From: Ranitomeya variabilis
Taxonomy: Eukaryota > Chordata > Amphibia > Anura > Dendrobatidae
NCBI RefSeq assembly: GCF_051348905.1
Contig: NC_135232.1
Location: 845,904,514-845,968,513, forward strand
DNA length: 64,000 nt
Direction of reading: 5' to 3'
Shown here piece by piece: positions 11,556-23,217 of this stretch (within the stretch, counting starts at the first letter, position 1; the number at the start of each line of letters is the position of its first letter). The translations under genes were made by a program, and so were the position numbers. Under the pieces are notes generated by a model that saw only the letters and a program-made list of their open reading frames with translations, was not told the origin of the DNA and did no database searches.

Positions 11556-12168
11556 TCTTTTAAATTTCATCCTATCACTTTGTTTAAATTTCAGCTTGTG
11601 CTTTAAGTTAAGTTACATACTTAGTTCACTCATTTGTTATTAAAAAATAAAAATATTGCTTTTCTTCTAGATAGGAAAAGATACATTTGAATATGTCCAA
11701 ACTGAATGCACGATGCTTTGCTTGATTATGGCATTGTACAGTGATATTAAGCAGGAACATATGTTTCCCATAAAAAGCAAGCAGAACCAAAGTGAGTTCT
11801 ACTTTTCTCTGTAGCACATGTGGCATCAACATTATGAAACACAATAAACATCAGTACTGAGCTGTACGTATGTGAATTCAGCTTTGGAGAAAGCTAAATC
11901 AATTGCTTGATGTTGCAGCTCCACCTGCTTGTAACTGCACAAGTCTGATAGCTTTTCACTGGGCTGAGTGCTCAACACTGCTCTTTCCCATTTTCCTATG
12001 CATAGAGTTAAAAAAGAGATGTAACCTGACACCTCATTGTGCTGGCAGACAGTGTTGACTTTGATTTTGAGTTTGCACAGTGACATAAAGAAAGCAGCAT
12101 ATCTTAGGGTACAGGTCGATGAATAGGAAGAGAATCTTAAAAAATGTACAAACTATTTTCTGGAGAGT

Positions 12169-12241
12169 GCCTGGGTAGCTCAGTCGGTAGAGCATCAGAC
12201 TTTTAATCTGAGGGTCCAGGGTTCAAGTCCCTGCTCAGGCG
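12169..12241 (+). tRNA. tRNA-Lys(TTT) copy 18, T66>C
   Basis: T66>C replaces the G7:T66 wobble by a G:C pair, which should stabilise the acceptor stem. The leader has ACTATTTTCTGG in place of the T6 run, as in copy 12. Confidence 0.93.
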
Positions 12242-12854
12242 TCTTTTAAATTTCATCCTATCACTTTGTTTAAATTTCAGCTTGTGCTTTAAGTTAAGTT
12301 ACATGCTTAGTTCACTCATTTGTTATTAAAAAATAAAAATGTTGCTTTTCTTCTAGATAGGAAAAGATACATTTGAATATGTCCAAACTGAATGCACGAT
12401 GCTTTGCTTGATTTTGGCATTGTACAGTGATATTAAGCAGGAACATATGTTTCCCATAAAAAGCAAGCAGAACCAAAGTGAGTTCTACTTTTCTCTGTAG
12501 CACATGTGGCATCAACATTATGAAAGACAATAAACATCAGTACTGAGCTGTACGTATGTGAATTCAGCTTTGGAGAAAGCTAAATCAATTGCTTGATGTT
12601 GCAGCTCCACCTGCTTGTAACTGCACAAGTCTGATAGCTTTTCACTGGGCTGAGTGCTCAACACTGCTCTTTCCCATTTTCCTATGCATAGAGTTAAAAA
12701 AGAGATGTAACCTGACACCTCATTGTGCTGGCAGACAGTGTTGACTTTGATTTTGAGTTTGCACAGTGACATAAAGAAAGCAGCATATCTTAGGGTACAG
12801 ATCGATGAATAGGAAGAGAATCTTAAAAAATGTACAAACTTTTTTCTGGAGAGG

Positions 12855-12927
12855 GCCTGGGTAGCTCAGTCGGTAGAGCATCAGACTTTTAATCTGAGGG
12901 TCCAGGGTTCAAGTCCCTGTTCAGGCG
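12855..12927 (+). tRNA. tRNA-Lys(TTT) copy 19, consensus
   Basis: Identical to the consensus. It is the last of the left-hand run before the mixed region starts at copy 20. Confidence 0.95.
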
Positions 12928-13540
12928 TCTTTTAAATTTCATCCTATCACTTTGTTTAAATTTCAGCTTGTGCTTTAAGTTAAGTTACATACTTAGTTCA
13001 CTCATTTGTTATTAAAAAATAAAAATGTTGCTTTTCTTCTAGATAGGAAAAGATACATTTGAATATGTCCAAACTGAATGCACGATGCTTTGCTTGATTA
13101 TGGCATTGTACAGTGATATTAAGCAGGAACATATGTTTCCCATAAAAAGCAAGCAGAACCAAAGTGATTTCTACTTTTCTCTGTAGCACATGTGGCATCA
13201 ACATTATGAAAGACAATAAACATCAGTACTGAGCTGTACGTATGTGAATTCAGCTTTGGAGAAAGCTAAATCAATTGCTTGATGTTGCAGCTCCACCTGC
13301 TTGTAACTGCACAAGTCTGATAGCTTTTCACTGGGCTGAGTGCTCAACACTGCTCTTTCCCATTTTCCTATGCATAGAGTTAAAAAAGAGATGTAACCTG
13401 ACACCTCATTGTGCTCGCAGACAGTGTTGACTTTGATTTTGAGTTTGCACAGTGACATAAAGAAAGCAGCATATCTTAGGGTACAGATCGATGAATAGGA
13501 AGAGAATCTTAAAAAATATACAAACTTATTTCTGGAGTTG

Positions 13541-13613
13541 GCCTTGATAGCTCAGTCGGTCGAGAATCAGACTTTTAATCTGAGGGTCCAGGGTTCAAGT
13601 CCCTGTTCAGGTG
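13541..13613 (+). pseudogene. tRNA-Lys(TTT) copy 20, A7/A25/T72 class, extra damage
   Basis: Shows G5>T, G7>A, A21>C, C25>A and C72>T. Pair 10:25 becomes G:A, pair 5:68 T:C, and pair 1:72 a G:T wobble. The anticodon loop CTTTTAA is normal. It is the most diverged member of its class and probably non-functional. Confidence 0.75.
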
Positions 13614-14226
13614 TCTTTTAAATTTCATCCTATCACTTTGTTTAAATTTCAGCTTGTGCTTTAAGTTAAGTTACATGCTTAGTTCACTCATTTGTTATTA
13701 AAAAATAAAAATGTTGCTTTTCTTCTAGATAGGAAAAGATACATTTGAATATGTCCAAACTGAATGCACGATGCTTTGCTTGATTTTGGCATTGTACAGT
13801 GATATTAAGCAGGAACATATGTTTCCCATAAAAAGCAAGCAGAACCAAAGTGAGTTCTACTTTTCTCTGTAGCACATGTGGCATCAACATTATGAAAGAC
13901 AATAAACATCAGTACTGAGCTGTACGTATGTGAATTCAGCTTTGGAGAAAGCTAAATCAATTGCTTGATGTTGCAGCTCCACCTGCTTGTAACTGCACAA
14001 GTCTGATAGCTTTTCACTGGGCTGAGTGCTCAACACTGCTCTTTCCCATTTTCCTATGCATAGAGTTAAAAAAGAGATGTAACCTGACACCTCATTGTGC
14101 TGGCAGACAGTGTTGACTTTGATTTTGAGTTTGCACAGTGACATAAAGAAAGCAGCATATCTTAGGGTACAGATCGATGAATAGGAAGAGAATCTTAAAA
14201 AATGTACAAACTTTTTTCTGGAGAGG

Positions 14227-14299
14227 GCCTGGGTATCTCAGTCGGTAGAGCATCAGACTTTTAATCTGAGAGTCCAGGGTTCAAGTCCCTGTTCAGGCG
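14227..14299 (+). tRNA. tRNA-Lys(TTT) copy 21, G10>T class
   Basis: First member of a 24-copy class. G10>T changes the A box to TATCTCAGTCGG and breaks D-stem pair 10:25. G45>A in the variable loop and a T6 trailer go with it. The linked downstream spacer marker is GATTATGGC (near 14469). Expect reduced TFIIIC binding and a weakened D arm; whether the class is expressed is open. Confidence 0.75.
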
Positions 14300-14305
14300 T
14301 TTTTT
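14300..14305 (+). terminator. Pol III terminator, T6 variant (copy 21)
   Basis: A C>T change joins the trailer into six T residues directly after the discriminator base. This stronger terminator is found in 16 copies, all of them in the G10>T class. Confidence 0.85.
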
Positions 14306-14912
14306 AAATTTCATCCTATCACTTTGTTTAAATTTCAGCTTGTACTTTAAGTTAAGTTACATGCTTAGTTCACTCATTTGTTATTAAAAAATAAAAATGT
14401 TGCTTTTCTTCTAGATAGGAAAAGATACATTTGAATATGTCCAAACTGAATGCACGATGCTTTGCTTGATTATGGCATTGTACAGTGATATTAAGCAGGA
14501 ACATATGTTTCCCATAAAAAGCAAGCAGAACCAAAGTGAGTTCTACTTTTCTCTGTAGCACATGTGGCATCAACATTATGAAAGACAATAAACATCAGTA
14601 CTGAGCTGTACGTATGTGAATTCAGCTTTGGAGAAAGCTAAATCAATTGCTTGATGTTGCAGCTCCACCTGCTTGTAACTGCACAAGTCTGATAGCTTTT
14701 CACTGGGCTGAGTGCTCAACACTGCTCTTTCCCATTTTCCTATGCATAGAGTTAAAAAAGAGATGTAACCTGACACCTCATTGTGCTCGCAGACAGTGTT
14801 GACTTTGATTTTGAGTTTGCACAGTGACATAAAGAAAGCAGCATATCTTAGGGTACAGATCGATGAATGGGAAGAGAATCTTAAAAAATATACAAACTTT
14901 TTTCTGGAGTGG

Positions 14913-14985
14913 GCCTGGATAGCTCAGTCGGTAGAGAATCAGATTTTTAATCTGAGGGTCCAGGGTTCAAGTCCCTGTTCAGGTG
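14913..14985 (+). tRNA. tRNA-Lys(TTT) copy 22, A7/A25/T72 class with T5 loop
   Basis: Has A7 (which pairs with T66 and is the base of known vertebrate tRNA-Lys), C25>A (G10:A25 mismatch), C72>T (G1:T72 wobble) and C32>T. T32 makes a run of five T through the anticodon, a possible internal Pol III stop. Confidence 0.7.
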
Positions 14986-15598
14986 TCTTTTAAATTTCAT
15001 CCTATCACTTTGTTTAAATTTCAGCTTGTACTTTAAGTTAAGTTACATGCTTAGTTCACTCATTTGTTATTAAAAAATAAAAATGTTGCTTTTCTTCTAG
15101 ATAGGAAAAGATACATTTGAATATGTCCAAACTGAATGCACGATGCTTTGCTTGATTTTGGCATTGTACAGTGATATTAAGCAGGAACATATGTTTCCCA
15201 TAAAAAGCAAGCAGAACCAAAGTGAGTTCTACTTTTCTCTGTAGCACATGTGGCATCAACATTATGAAAGACAATAAACATCAGTACTGAGCTGTACGTA
15301 TGTGAATTCAGCTTTGGAGAAAGCTAAATCAATTGCTTGATGTTGCAGCTCCACCTGCTTGTAACTGCACAAGTCTGATAGCTTTTCACTGGGCTGAGTG
15401 CTCAACACTGCTCTTTCCCATTTTCCTATGCATAGAGTTAAAAAAGAGATGTAACCTGACACCTCATTGTGCTGGCAGACAGTGTAGACTTTGATTTTGA
15501 GTTTGCACAGTGACATAAAGAAAGCAGCATATCTTAGGGTACAGATCGATGAATAGGAAGAGAATCTTAAAAAATGTACAAAATTTTTTCTGGAGAGG

Positions 15599-15671
15599 GC
15601 CTGGGTAGCTCAGCCGGTAGAGCATCAGACTTTAAATCTGAGGGTCCAGGGTTCAAGTCCCTGTTCAGGCG
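15599..15671 (+). tRNA. tRNA copy 23 with anticodon TTA, possible ochre suppressor
   Basis: The anticodon loop is CTTTAAA, giving anticodon TTA at 15632-15634, predicted to read the UAA stop codon. The loop keeps seven bases and the stem keeps five pairs. T16>C in the D loop is the only other change; A and B boxes fit the consensus. U36 is a lysyl-tRNA synthetase identity base, so charging with lysine may be weak. The linked upstream spacer marker is AGTGTAGAC (near 15481). Confidence 0.85.
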
Positions 15672-16284
15672 TCTTTTAAATTTCATCCTATCACTTTGTT
15701 TAAATTTCAGCTTGTGCTTTAAGTTAAGTTACATGCTTAGTTCACTCATTTGTTATTAAAAAATAAAAATGTTGCTTTTCTTCTAGATAGGAAAAGATAC
15801 ATTTGAATATGTCCAAACTGAATGCACGATGCTTTGCTTGATTTTGGCATTGTACAGTGATATTAAGCAGGAACATATGTTTCCCATAAAAAGCAAGCAG
15901 AACCAAAGTGAGTTCTACTTTTCTCTGTAGCACATGTGGCATCAACATTATGAAAGACAATAAACATCAGTACTGAGCTGTACGTATGTGAATTCAGCTT
16001 TGGAGAAAGCTAAATCAATTGCTTGATGTTGCAGCTCCACCTGCTTGTAACTGCACAAGTCTGATAGCTTTTCACTGGGCTGAGTGCTCAACACTGCTCT
16101 TTCCCATTTTCCTATGCATAGAGTTAAAAAAGAGATGTAACCTGACACCTCATTGTGCTGGCAGACAGTGTTGACTTTGATTTTGAGTTTGCACAGTGAC
16201 ATAAAGAAAGCAGCATATCTTAGGGTACAGATCGATGAATAGGAAGAGAATCTTAAAAAATGTACAAACTTTTTTCTGGAGAGG

Positions 16285-16357
16285 GCCTGGGTATCTCAGT
16301 CGGTAGAGCATCAGACTTTTAATCTGAGAGTCCAGGGTTCAAGTCCCTGTTCAGGCG
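16285..16357 (+). tRNA. tRNA-Lys(TTT) copy 24, G10>T class
   Basis: G10>T, G45>A and T6 trailer. It occupies the same place in the second 2058-bp block as copy 21 in the first. Confidence 0.75.
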
Positions 16358-16970
16358 TTTTTTAAATTTCATCCTATCACTTTGTTTAAATTTCAGCTTG
16401 TACTTTAAGTTAAGTTACATGCTTAGTTCACTCATTTGTTATTAAAAAATAAAAATGTTGCTTTTCTTCTAGATAGGAAAAGATACATTTGAATATGTCC
16501 AAACTGAATGCACGATGCTTTGCTTGATTATGGCATTGTACAGTGATATTAAGCAGGAACATATGTTTCCCATAAAAAGCAAGCAGAACCAAAGTGAGTT
16601 CTACTTTTCTCTGTAGCACATGTGGCATCAACATTATGAAAGACAATAAACATCAGTACTGAGCTGTACGTATGTGAATTCAGCTTTGGAGAAAGCTAAA
16701 TCAATTGCTTGATGTTGCAGCTCCACCTGCTTGTAACTGCACAAGTCTGATAGCTTTTCACTGGGCTGAGTGCTCAACACTGCTCTTTCCCATTTTCCTA
16801 TGCATAGAGTTAAAAAAGAGATGTAACCTGACACCTCATTGTGCTGGCAGACAGTGTTGACTTTGATTTTGAGTTTGCACAGTGACATAAAGAAAGCAGC
16901 ATATCTTAGGGTACAGATCGATGAATAGGAAGAGAATCTTAAAAAATATACAAACTTTTTTCTGGAGTGG

Positions 16971-17043
16971 GCCTGGATAGCTCAGTCGGTAGAGAATCAG
17001 ATTTTTAATCTGAGGGTCCAGGGTTCAAGTCCCTGTTCAGGTG
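16971..17043 (+). tRNA. tRNA-Lys(TTT) copy 25, A7/A25/T72 class with T5 loop
   Basis: Same body as copy 22 (G7>A, C25>A, C32>T, C72>T), 2058 bp away. Confidence 0.7.
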
Positions 17044-17656
17044 TCTTTTAAATTTCATCCTATCACTTTGTTTAAATTTCAGCTTGTACTTTAAGTTAAG
17101 TTACATGCTTAGTTCACTCATTTGTTATTAAAAAATAAAAATGTTGCTTTTCTTCTAGATAGGAAAAGATACATTTGAACATGTCCAAACTGAATGCACG
17201 ATGCTTTGCTTGATTTTGGCATTGTACAGTGATATTAAGCAGGAACATATGTTTCCCATAAAAAGCAAGCAGAACCAAAGTGAGTTCTACTTTTCTCTGT
17301 AGCACATGTGGCATCAACATTATGAAAGACAATAAACATCAGTACTGAGCTGTACGTATGTGAATTCAGCTTTGGAGAAAGCTAAATCAATTGCTTGATG
17401 TTGCAGCTCCACCTGCTTGTAACTGCACAAGTCTGATAGCTTTTCACTGGGCTGAGTGCTCAACACTGCTCTTTCCCATTTTCCTATGCATAGAGTTAAA
17501 AAAGAGATGTAACCTGACACCTCATTGTGCTGGCAGACAGTGTAGACTTTGATTTTGAGTTTGCACAGTGACATAAAGAAAGCAGCATATCTTAGGGTAC
17601 AGATCGATGAATAGGAAGAGAATCTTAAAAAATGTACAAAATTTTTTCTGGAGAGG

Positions 17657-17729
17657 GCCTGGGTAGCTCAGCCGGTAGAGCATCAGACTTTAAATCTGAG
17701 GGTCCAGGGTTCAAGTCCCTGTTCAGGCG
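17657..17729 (+). tRNA. tRNA copy 26 with anticodon TTA, possible ochre suppressor
   Basis: Same body as copy 23: T16>C and T36>A, anticodon at 17690-17692. It is exactly 2058 bp from copy 23 and shares its leader AAATTTTTTCTGG, so the two arose by block duplication. Confidence 0.85.
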
Positions 17730-18342
17730 TCTTTTAAATTTCATCCTATCACTTTGTTTAAATTTCAGCTTGTGCTTTAAGTTAAGTTACATGCTTAGTT
17801 CACTCATTTGTTATTAAAAAATAAAAATGTTGCTTTTCTTCTAGATAGGAAAAGATACATTTGAATATGTCCAAACTGAATGCACGATGCTTTGCTTGAT
17901 TTTGGCATTGTACAGTGATATTAAGCAGGAACATATGTTTCCCATAAAAAGCAAGCAGAACCAAAGTGAGTTCTACTTTTCTCTGTAGCACATGTGGCAT
18001 CAACATTATGAAAGACAATAAACATCAGTACTGAGCTGTACGTATGTGAATTCAGCTTTGGAGAAAGCTAAATCAATTGCTTGATGTTGCAGCTCCACCT
18101 GCTTGTAACTGCACAAGTCTGATAGCTTTTCACTGGGCTGAGTGCTCAACACTGCTCTTTCCCATTTTCCTATGCATAGAGTTAAAAAAGAGATGTAACC
18201 TGACACCTCATTGTGCTGGCAGACAGTGTTGACTTTGATTTTGAGTTTGCACAGTGACATAAAGAAAGCAGCATATCTTAGGGTACAGATCGATGAATAG
18301 GAAGAGAATCTTAAAAAATGTACAAACTTTTTTCTGGAGAGG

Positions 18343-18415
18343 GCCTGGGTATCTCAGTCGGTAGAGCATCAGACTTTTAATCTGAGAGTCCAGGGTTCAA
18401 GTCCCTGTTCAGGCG
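18343..18415 (+). tRNA. tRNA-Lys(TTT) copy 27, G10>T class
   Basis: G10>T, G45>A, T6 trailer. It precedes a TTA copy directly, so the A7/A25/T72 unit of the three-unit block is missing here. Confidence 0.75.
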
Positions 18416-19028
18416 TTTTTTAAATTTCATCCTATCACTTTGTTTAAATTTCAGCTTGTACTTTAAGTTAAGTTACATGCTTAGTTCACTCATTTGTTAT
18501 TAAAAAATAAAAATGTTGCTTTTCTTCTAGATAGGAAAAGATACATTTGAATATGTCCAAACTGAATGCACGATGCTTTGCTTGATTATGGCATTGTACA
18601 GTGATATTAAGCAGGAACATATGTTTCCCATAAAAAGCAAGCAGAACCAAAGTGAGTTCTACTTTTCTCTGTAGCACATGTGGCATCAACATTATGAAAG
18701 ACAATAAACATCAGTACTGAGCTGTACGTATGTGAATTCAGCTTTGGAGAAAGCTAAATCAATTGCTTGATGTTGCAGCTCCACCTGCTTGTAACTGCAC
18801 AAGTCTGATAGCTTTTCACTGGGCTGAGTGCTCAACACTGCTCTTTCCCATTTTCCTATGCATAGAGTTAAAAAAGAGATGTAACCTGACACCTCATTGT
18901 GCTGGCAGACAGTGTAGACTTTGATTTTGAGTTTGCACAGTGACATAAAGAAAGCAGCATATCTTAGGGTACAGATCGATGAATAGGAAGAGAATCTTAA
19001 AAAATGTACAAACTTTTTTCTGGAGAGG

Positions 19029-19101
19029 GCCTGGGTAGCTCAGCCGGTAGAGCATCAGACTTTAAATCTGAGGGTACAGGGTTCAAGTCCCTGTTCAGGC
19101 G
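19029..19101 (+). tRNA. tRNA copy 28 with anticodon TTA, C48>A
   Basis: T16>C and T36>A as in copies 23 and 26, plus private C48>A (GGGTACAGGG). Base 48 takes part in the 15-48 tertiary contact, so the fold may be weaker. The leader is ACTTTTTTCTGG, unlike the other two TTA copies. Anticodon at 19062-19064. Confidence 0.8.
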
Positions 19102-19714
19102 TCTTTTAAATTTCATCCTATCACTTTGTTTAAATTTCAGCTTGTGCTTTAAGTTAAGTTACATGCTTAGTTCACTCATTTGTTATTAAAAAATAAAAAT
19201 GTTGCTTTTCTTCTAGATAGGAAAAGATACATTTGAATATGTCCAAACTGAATGCACGATGCTTTGCTTGATTTTGGCATTGTACAGTGATATTAAGCAG
19301 GAACATATGTTTCCCATAAAAAGCAAGCAGAACCAAAGTGAGTTCTACTTTTCTCTGTAGCACATGTGGCATCAACATTATGAAAGACAATAAACATCAG
19401 TACTGAGCTGTACGTATGTGAATTCAGCTTTGGAGAAAGCTAAATCAATTGCTTGATGTTGCAGCTCCACCTGCTTGTAACTGCACAAGTCTGATAGCTT
19501 TTCACTGGGCTGAGTGCTCAACACTGCTCTTTCCCATTTTCCTATGCATAGAGTTAAAAAAGAGATGTAACCTGACACCTCATTGTGCTGGCAGACAGTG
19601 TTGACTTTGATTTTGAGTTTGCACAGTGACATAAAGAAAGCAGCATATCTTAGGGTACAGATCGATGAATAGGAAGAGAATCTTAAAAAATGTACAAACT
19701 TTTTTCTGGAGAGG

Positions 19715-19787
19715 TCCTGGGTATCTCAGTCGGTAGAGCATCAGACTTTTAATCTGAGAGTCCAGGGTTCAAGTCCCTGTTCAGGCG
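19715..19787 (+). tRNA. tRNA-Lys(TTT) copy 29, G10>T class plus G1>T
   Basis: G10>T, G45>A and T6 trailer, with G1>T breaking pair 1:72 as well. Both the promoter and the end structure are damaged; likely inactive. Confidence 0.65.
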
Positions 19788-20400
19788 TTTTTTAAATTTC
19801 ATCCTATCACTTTGTTTAAATTTCAGCTTGTACTTTAAGTTAAGTTACATGCTTAGTTCACTCATTTGTTATTAAAAAATAAAAATGTTGCTTTTCTTCT
19901 AGATAGGAAAAGATACATTTGAATATGTCCAAACTGAATGCACGATGCTTTGCTTGATTATGGCATTGTACAGTGATATTAAGCAGGAACATATGTTTCC
20001 CATAAAAAGCAAGCAGAACCAAAGTGAGTTCTACTTTTCTCTGTAGCACATGTGGCATCAACATTATGAAAGACAATAAACATCAGTACTGAGCTGTACG
20101 TATGTGAATTCAGCTTTGGAGAAAGCTAAATCAATTGCTTGATGTTGCAGCTCCACCTGCTTGTAACTGCACAAGTCTGATAGCTTTTCACTGGGCTGAG
20201 TGCTCAACACTGCTCTTTCCCATTTTCCTATGCATAGAGTTAAAAAAGAGATGTAACCTGACACCTCATTGTGCTCGCAGACAGTGTTGACTTTGATTTT
20301 GAGTTTGCACAGTGACATAAAGAAAGCAGCATATCTTAGGGTACAGATCGATGAATAGGAAGAGAATCTTAAAAAATATACAAACTTTTTTCTGGAGTGG

Positions 20401-20473
20401 GCCTGGATAGCTCAGTCGGTAGAGAATCAGACTTTTAATCTGAGGGTCCAGGGTTCAAGTCCCTGTTCAGGTG
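20401..20473 (+). tRNA. tRNA-Lys(TTT) copy 30, A7/A25/T72 class, normal loop
   Basis: G7>A, C25>A and C72>T, but C32 is retained, so the anticodon loop is CTTTTAA. The trailer is GTCTTTT. It looks like the ancestral form of the T5 members. Confidence 0.78.
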
Positions 20474-21086
20474 TCTTTTAAATTTCATCCTATCACTTTG
20501 TTTAAATTTCAGCTTGGACTTTAAGTTAAGTTACATGCTTAGTTCACTCATTTGTTATTAAAAAATAAAAATGTTGCTTTTCTTCTAGATAGGAAAAGAT
20601 ACATTTGAATATGTCCAAACTGAATGCACGATGCTTTGCTTGATTTTGGCATTGTACAGTGATATTAAGCAGGAACATATGTTTCCCATAAAAAGCAAGC
20701 AGAACCAAAGTGAGTTCTACTTTTCTCTGTAGCACATGTGGCATCAACATTATGAAAGACAATAAACATCAGTACTGAGCTGTACATATGTGAATTCAGC
20801 TTTGGAGAAAGCTAAATCAATTGCTTGATGTTGCAGCTCCACCTGCTTGTAACTGCACAAGTCTGATAGCTTTTCACTGGGCTGAGTGCTCAACACTGCT
20901 CTTTCCCATTTTCCTATGCATAGAGTTAAAAAAGAGATGTAACCTGACACCTCATTGTGCTCGCAGACAGTGTTGACTTTGATTTTGAGTTTGCACAGTG
21001 ACATAAAGAAAGCAGCATATCTTAGGGTACAGATCGATGAATAGGAAGAGAATCTTAAAAAATATACAAACTTTTTTCTGGAGTGG

Positions 21087-21159
21087 GCCTGGATAGCTCA
21101 GTCGGTAGAGAATCAGATTTTTAATCTGAGGGTCCAGGGTTCAAGTCCCTGTTCAGGTG
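21087..21159 (+). tRNA. tRNA-Lys(TTT) copy 31, A7/A25/T72 class with T5 loop
   Basis: Same four changes as copies 22 and 25. The spacer before it carries CTCGCAG (near 20961), seen before several members of this class. Confidence 0.7.
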
Positions 21160-21772
21160 TCTTTTAAATTTCATCCTATCACTTTGTTTAAATTTCAGCT
21201 TGTACTTTAAGTTAAGTTACATGCTTAGTTCACTCATTTGTTATTAAAAAATAAAAATGTTGCTTTTCTTCTAGATAGGAAAAGATACATTTGAATATGT
21301 CCAAACTGAATGCACGATGCTTTGCTTGATTTTGGCATTGTACAGTGATATTAAGCAGGAACATATGTTTCCCATAAAAAGCAAGCAGAACCAAAGTGAG
21401 TTCTACTTTTCTCTGTAGCACATGTGGCATCAACATTATGAAAGACAATAAACATCAGTACTGAGCTGTACGTATGTGAATTCAGCTTTGGAGAAAGCTA
21501 AATCAATTGCTTGATGTTGCAGCTCCACCTGCTTGTAACTGCACAAGTCTGATAGCTTTTCACTGGGCTGAGTGCTCAACACTGCTCTTTCCCATTTTCC
21601 TATGCATAGAGTTAAAAAAGAGATGTAACCTGACACCTCATTGTGCTGGCAGACAGTGTAGACTTTGATTTTGAGTTTGCACAGTGACATAAAGAAAGCA
21701 GCATATCTTAGGGTACAGATCGATGAATAGGAAGAGAATCTTAAAAAATGTACAAACTTTTTTCTGGAGAGG

Positions 21773-21845
21773 GCCTGGGTATCTCAGTCGGTAGAGCATC
21801 ACACTTTTAATCAGAGGGTCCAGGGTTCAAGTCCCTGTTCAGGCG
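21773..21845 (+). pseudogene. tRNA-Lys(TTT) copy 32, G10>T with broken anticodon stem
   Basis: G10>T, G30>C and T41>A leave two adjacent mismatches (C30:C40, A29:A41) in the anticodon stem. G45 is normal and the trailer is TCTTTT. The upstream spacer has the AGTGTAGAC marker of the TTA units, so it appears to be a recombinant of types. Not expected to work. Confidence 0.75.
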
Positions 21846-22458
21846 TCTTTTAAATTTCATCCTATCACTTTGTTTAAATTTCAGCTTGTGCTTTAAGTTA
21901 AGTTACATGCTTAGTTCACTCATTTGTTATTAAAAAATAAAAATGTTGCTTTTCTTCTAGATAGGAAAAGATACATTTGAATATGTCCAAACTGAATGCA
22001 CGATGCTTTGCTTGATTTTGGCATTGTACAGTGATATTAAGCAGGAACATATGTTTCCCATAAAAAGCAAGCAGAACCAAAGTGAGTTCTACTTTTCTCT
22101 GTAGCACATGTGGCATCAACATTATGAAAGACAATAAACATCAGTACTGAGCTGTACGTATGTGAATTCAGCTTTGGAGAAAGCTAAATCAATTGCTTGA
22201 TGTTGCAGCTCCACCTGCTTGTAACTGCACAAGTCTGATAGCTTTTCACTGGGCTGAGTGCTCAACACTGCTCTTTCCCATTTTCCTATGCATAGAGTTA
22301 AAAAAGAGATGTAACCTGACACCTCATTGTGCTGGCAGACAGTGTTGACTTTGATTTTGAGTTTGCACAGTGACATAAAGAAAGCAGCATATCTTAGGGT
22401 ACAGATCGATGAATAGGAAGAGAATCTTAAAAAATGTACAAACTTTTTTCTGGAGAGG

Positions 22459-22531
22459 GCCTGGGTATCTCAGTCGGTAGAGCATCAGACTTTTAATCTG
22501 AGAGTCCAGGGTTCAAGTCCCTGTTCAGGCG
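22459..22531 (+). tRNA. tRNA-Lys(TTT) copy 33, G10>T class
   Basis: G10>T, G45>A, T6 trailer. It starts a run of three consecutive class members (copies 33-35). Confidence 0.75.
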
Positions 22532-23144
22532 TTTTTTAAATTTCATCCTATCACTTTGTTTAAATTTCAGCTTGTACTTTAAGTTAAGTTACATGCTTAG
22601 TTCACTCATTTGTTATTAAAAAATAAAAATGTTGCTTTTCTTCTAGATAGGAAAAGATACATTTGAATATGTCCAAACTGAATGCACGATGCTTTGCTTG
22701 ATTATGGCATTGTACAGTGATATTAAGCAGGAACATATGTTTCCCATAAAAAGCAAGCAGAACCAAAGTGAGTTCTACTTTTCTCTGTAGCACATGTGGC
22801 ATCAACATTATGAAAGACAATAAACATCAGTACTGAGCTGTACGTATGTGAATTCAGCTTTGGAGAAAGCTAAATCAATTGCTTGATGTTGCAGCTCCAC
22901 CTGCTTGTAACTGCACAAGTCTGATAGCTTTTCACTGGGCTGAGTGCTCAACACTGCTCTTTCCCATTTTCCTATGCATAGAGTTAAAAAAGAGATGTAA
23001 CCTGACACCTCATTGTGCTGGCAGACAGTGTTGACTTTGATTTTGAGTTTGCACAGTGACATAAAGAAAGCAGGATATCTTAGGGTACAGATCGATGAAT
23101 AGGAAGAGAATCTTAAAAAATGTACAAACTTTTTTCTGGAGAGG

Positions 23145-23217
23145 GCCTGGGTATCTCAGTCGGTAGAGCATCAGACTTTTAATCTGAGAGTCCAGGGTTC
23201 ACGTCCCTGTTCAGGCG
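23145..23217 (+). pseudogene. tRNA-Lys(TTT) copy 34, G10>T class plus A58>C
   Basis: A58>C changes the near-invariant T-loop base that pairs with T54 and is normally methylated, and also alters the B box (GGTTCACGTCC). With G10>T and G45>A both promoter boxes are damaged; probably silent or unstable. Confidence 0.72.

Larger units (their letters stand above)
14227..18342 (+). repeat. 2058-bp three-unit higher-order repeat, two blocks
   Basis: The order G10>T, A7/A25/T72 with T5 loop, TTA occurs at 14227/14913/15599 and again at 16285/16971/17657, with exact 2058-bp offsets and shared leaders. A truncated third block (copies 27 and 28) follows. This indicates a block duplication of three units. 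Confidence 0.9.

Noticed and set aside
14781-14993. Plus-strand frame of 70 codons across copy 22 (similar at 24385-24597)
   Set aside because: It runs from spacer into the tRNA and opens because of single-base changes such as GATGAATGGG. No homologue is recognisable and it is absent from most units.
15574-15759. Plus-strand frame of 61 codons with the peptide SSAGRASDFKSEG
   Set aside because: This is a translation of the tRNA gene itself; peptides of this type are well-known false protein calls over tRNAs. The frame is open only where base 36 or the tRNA is altered.
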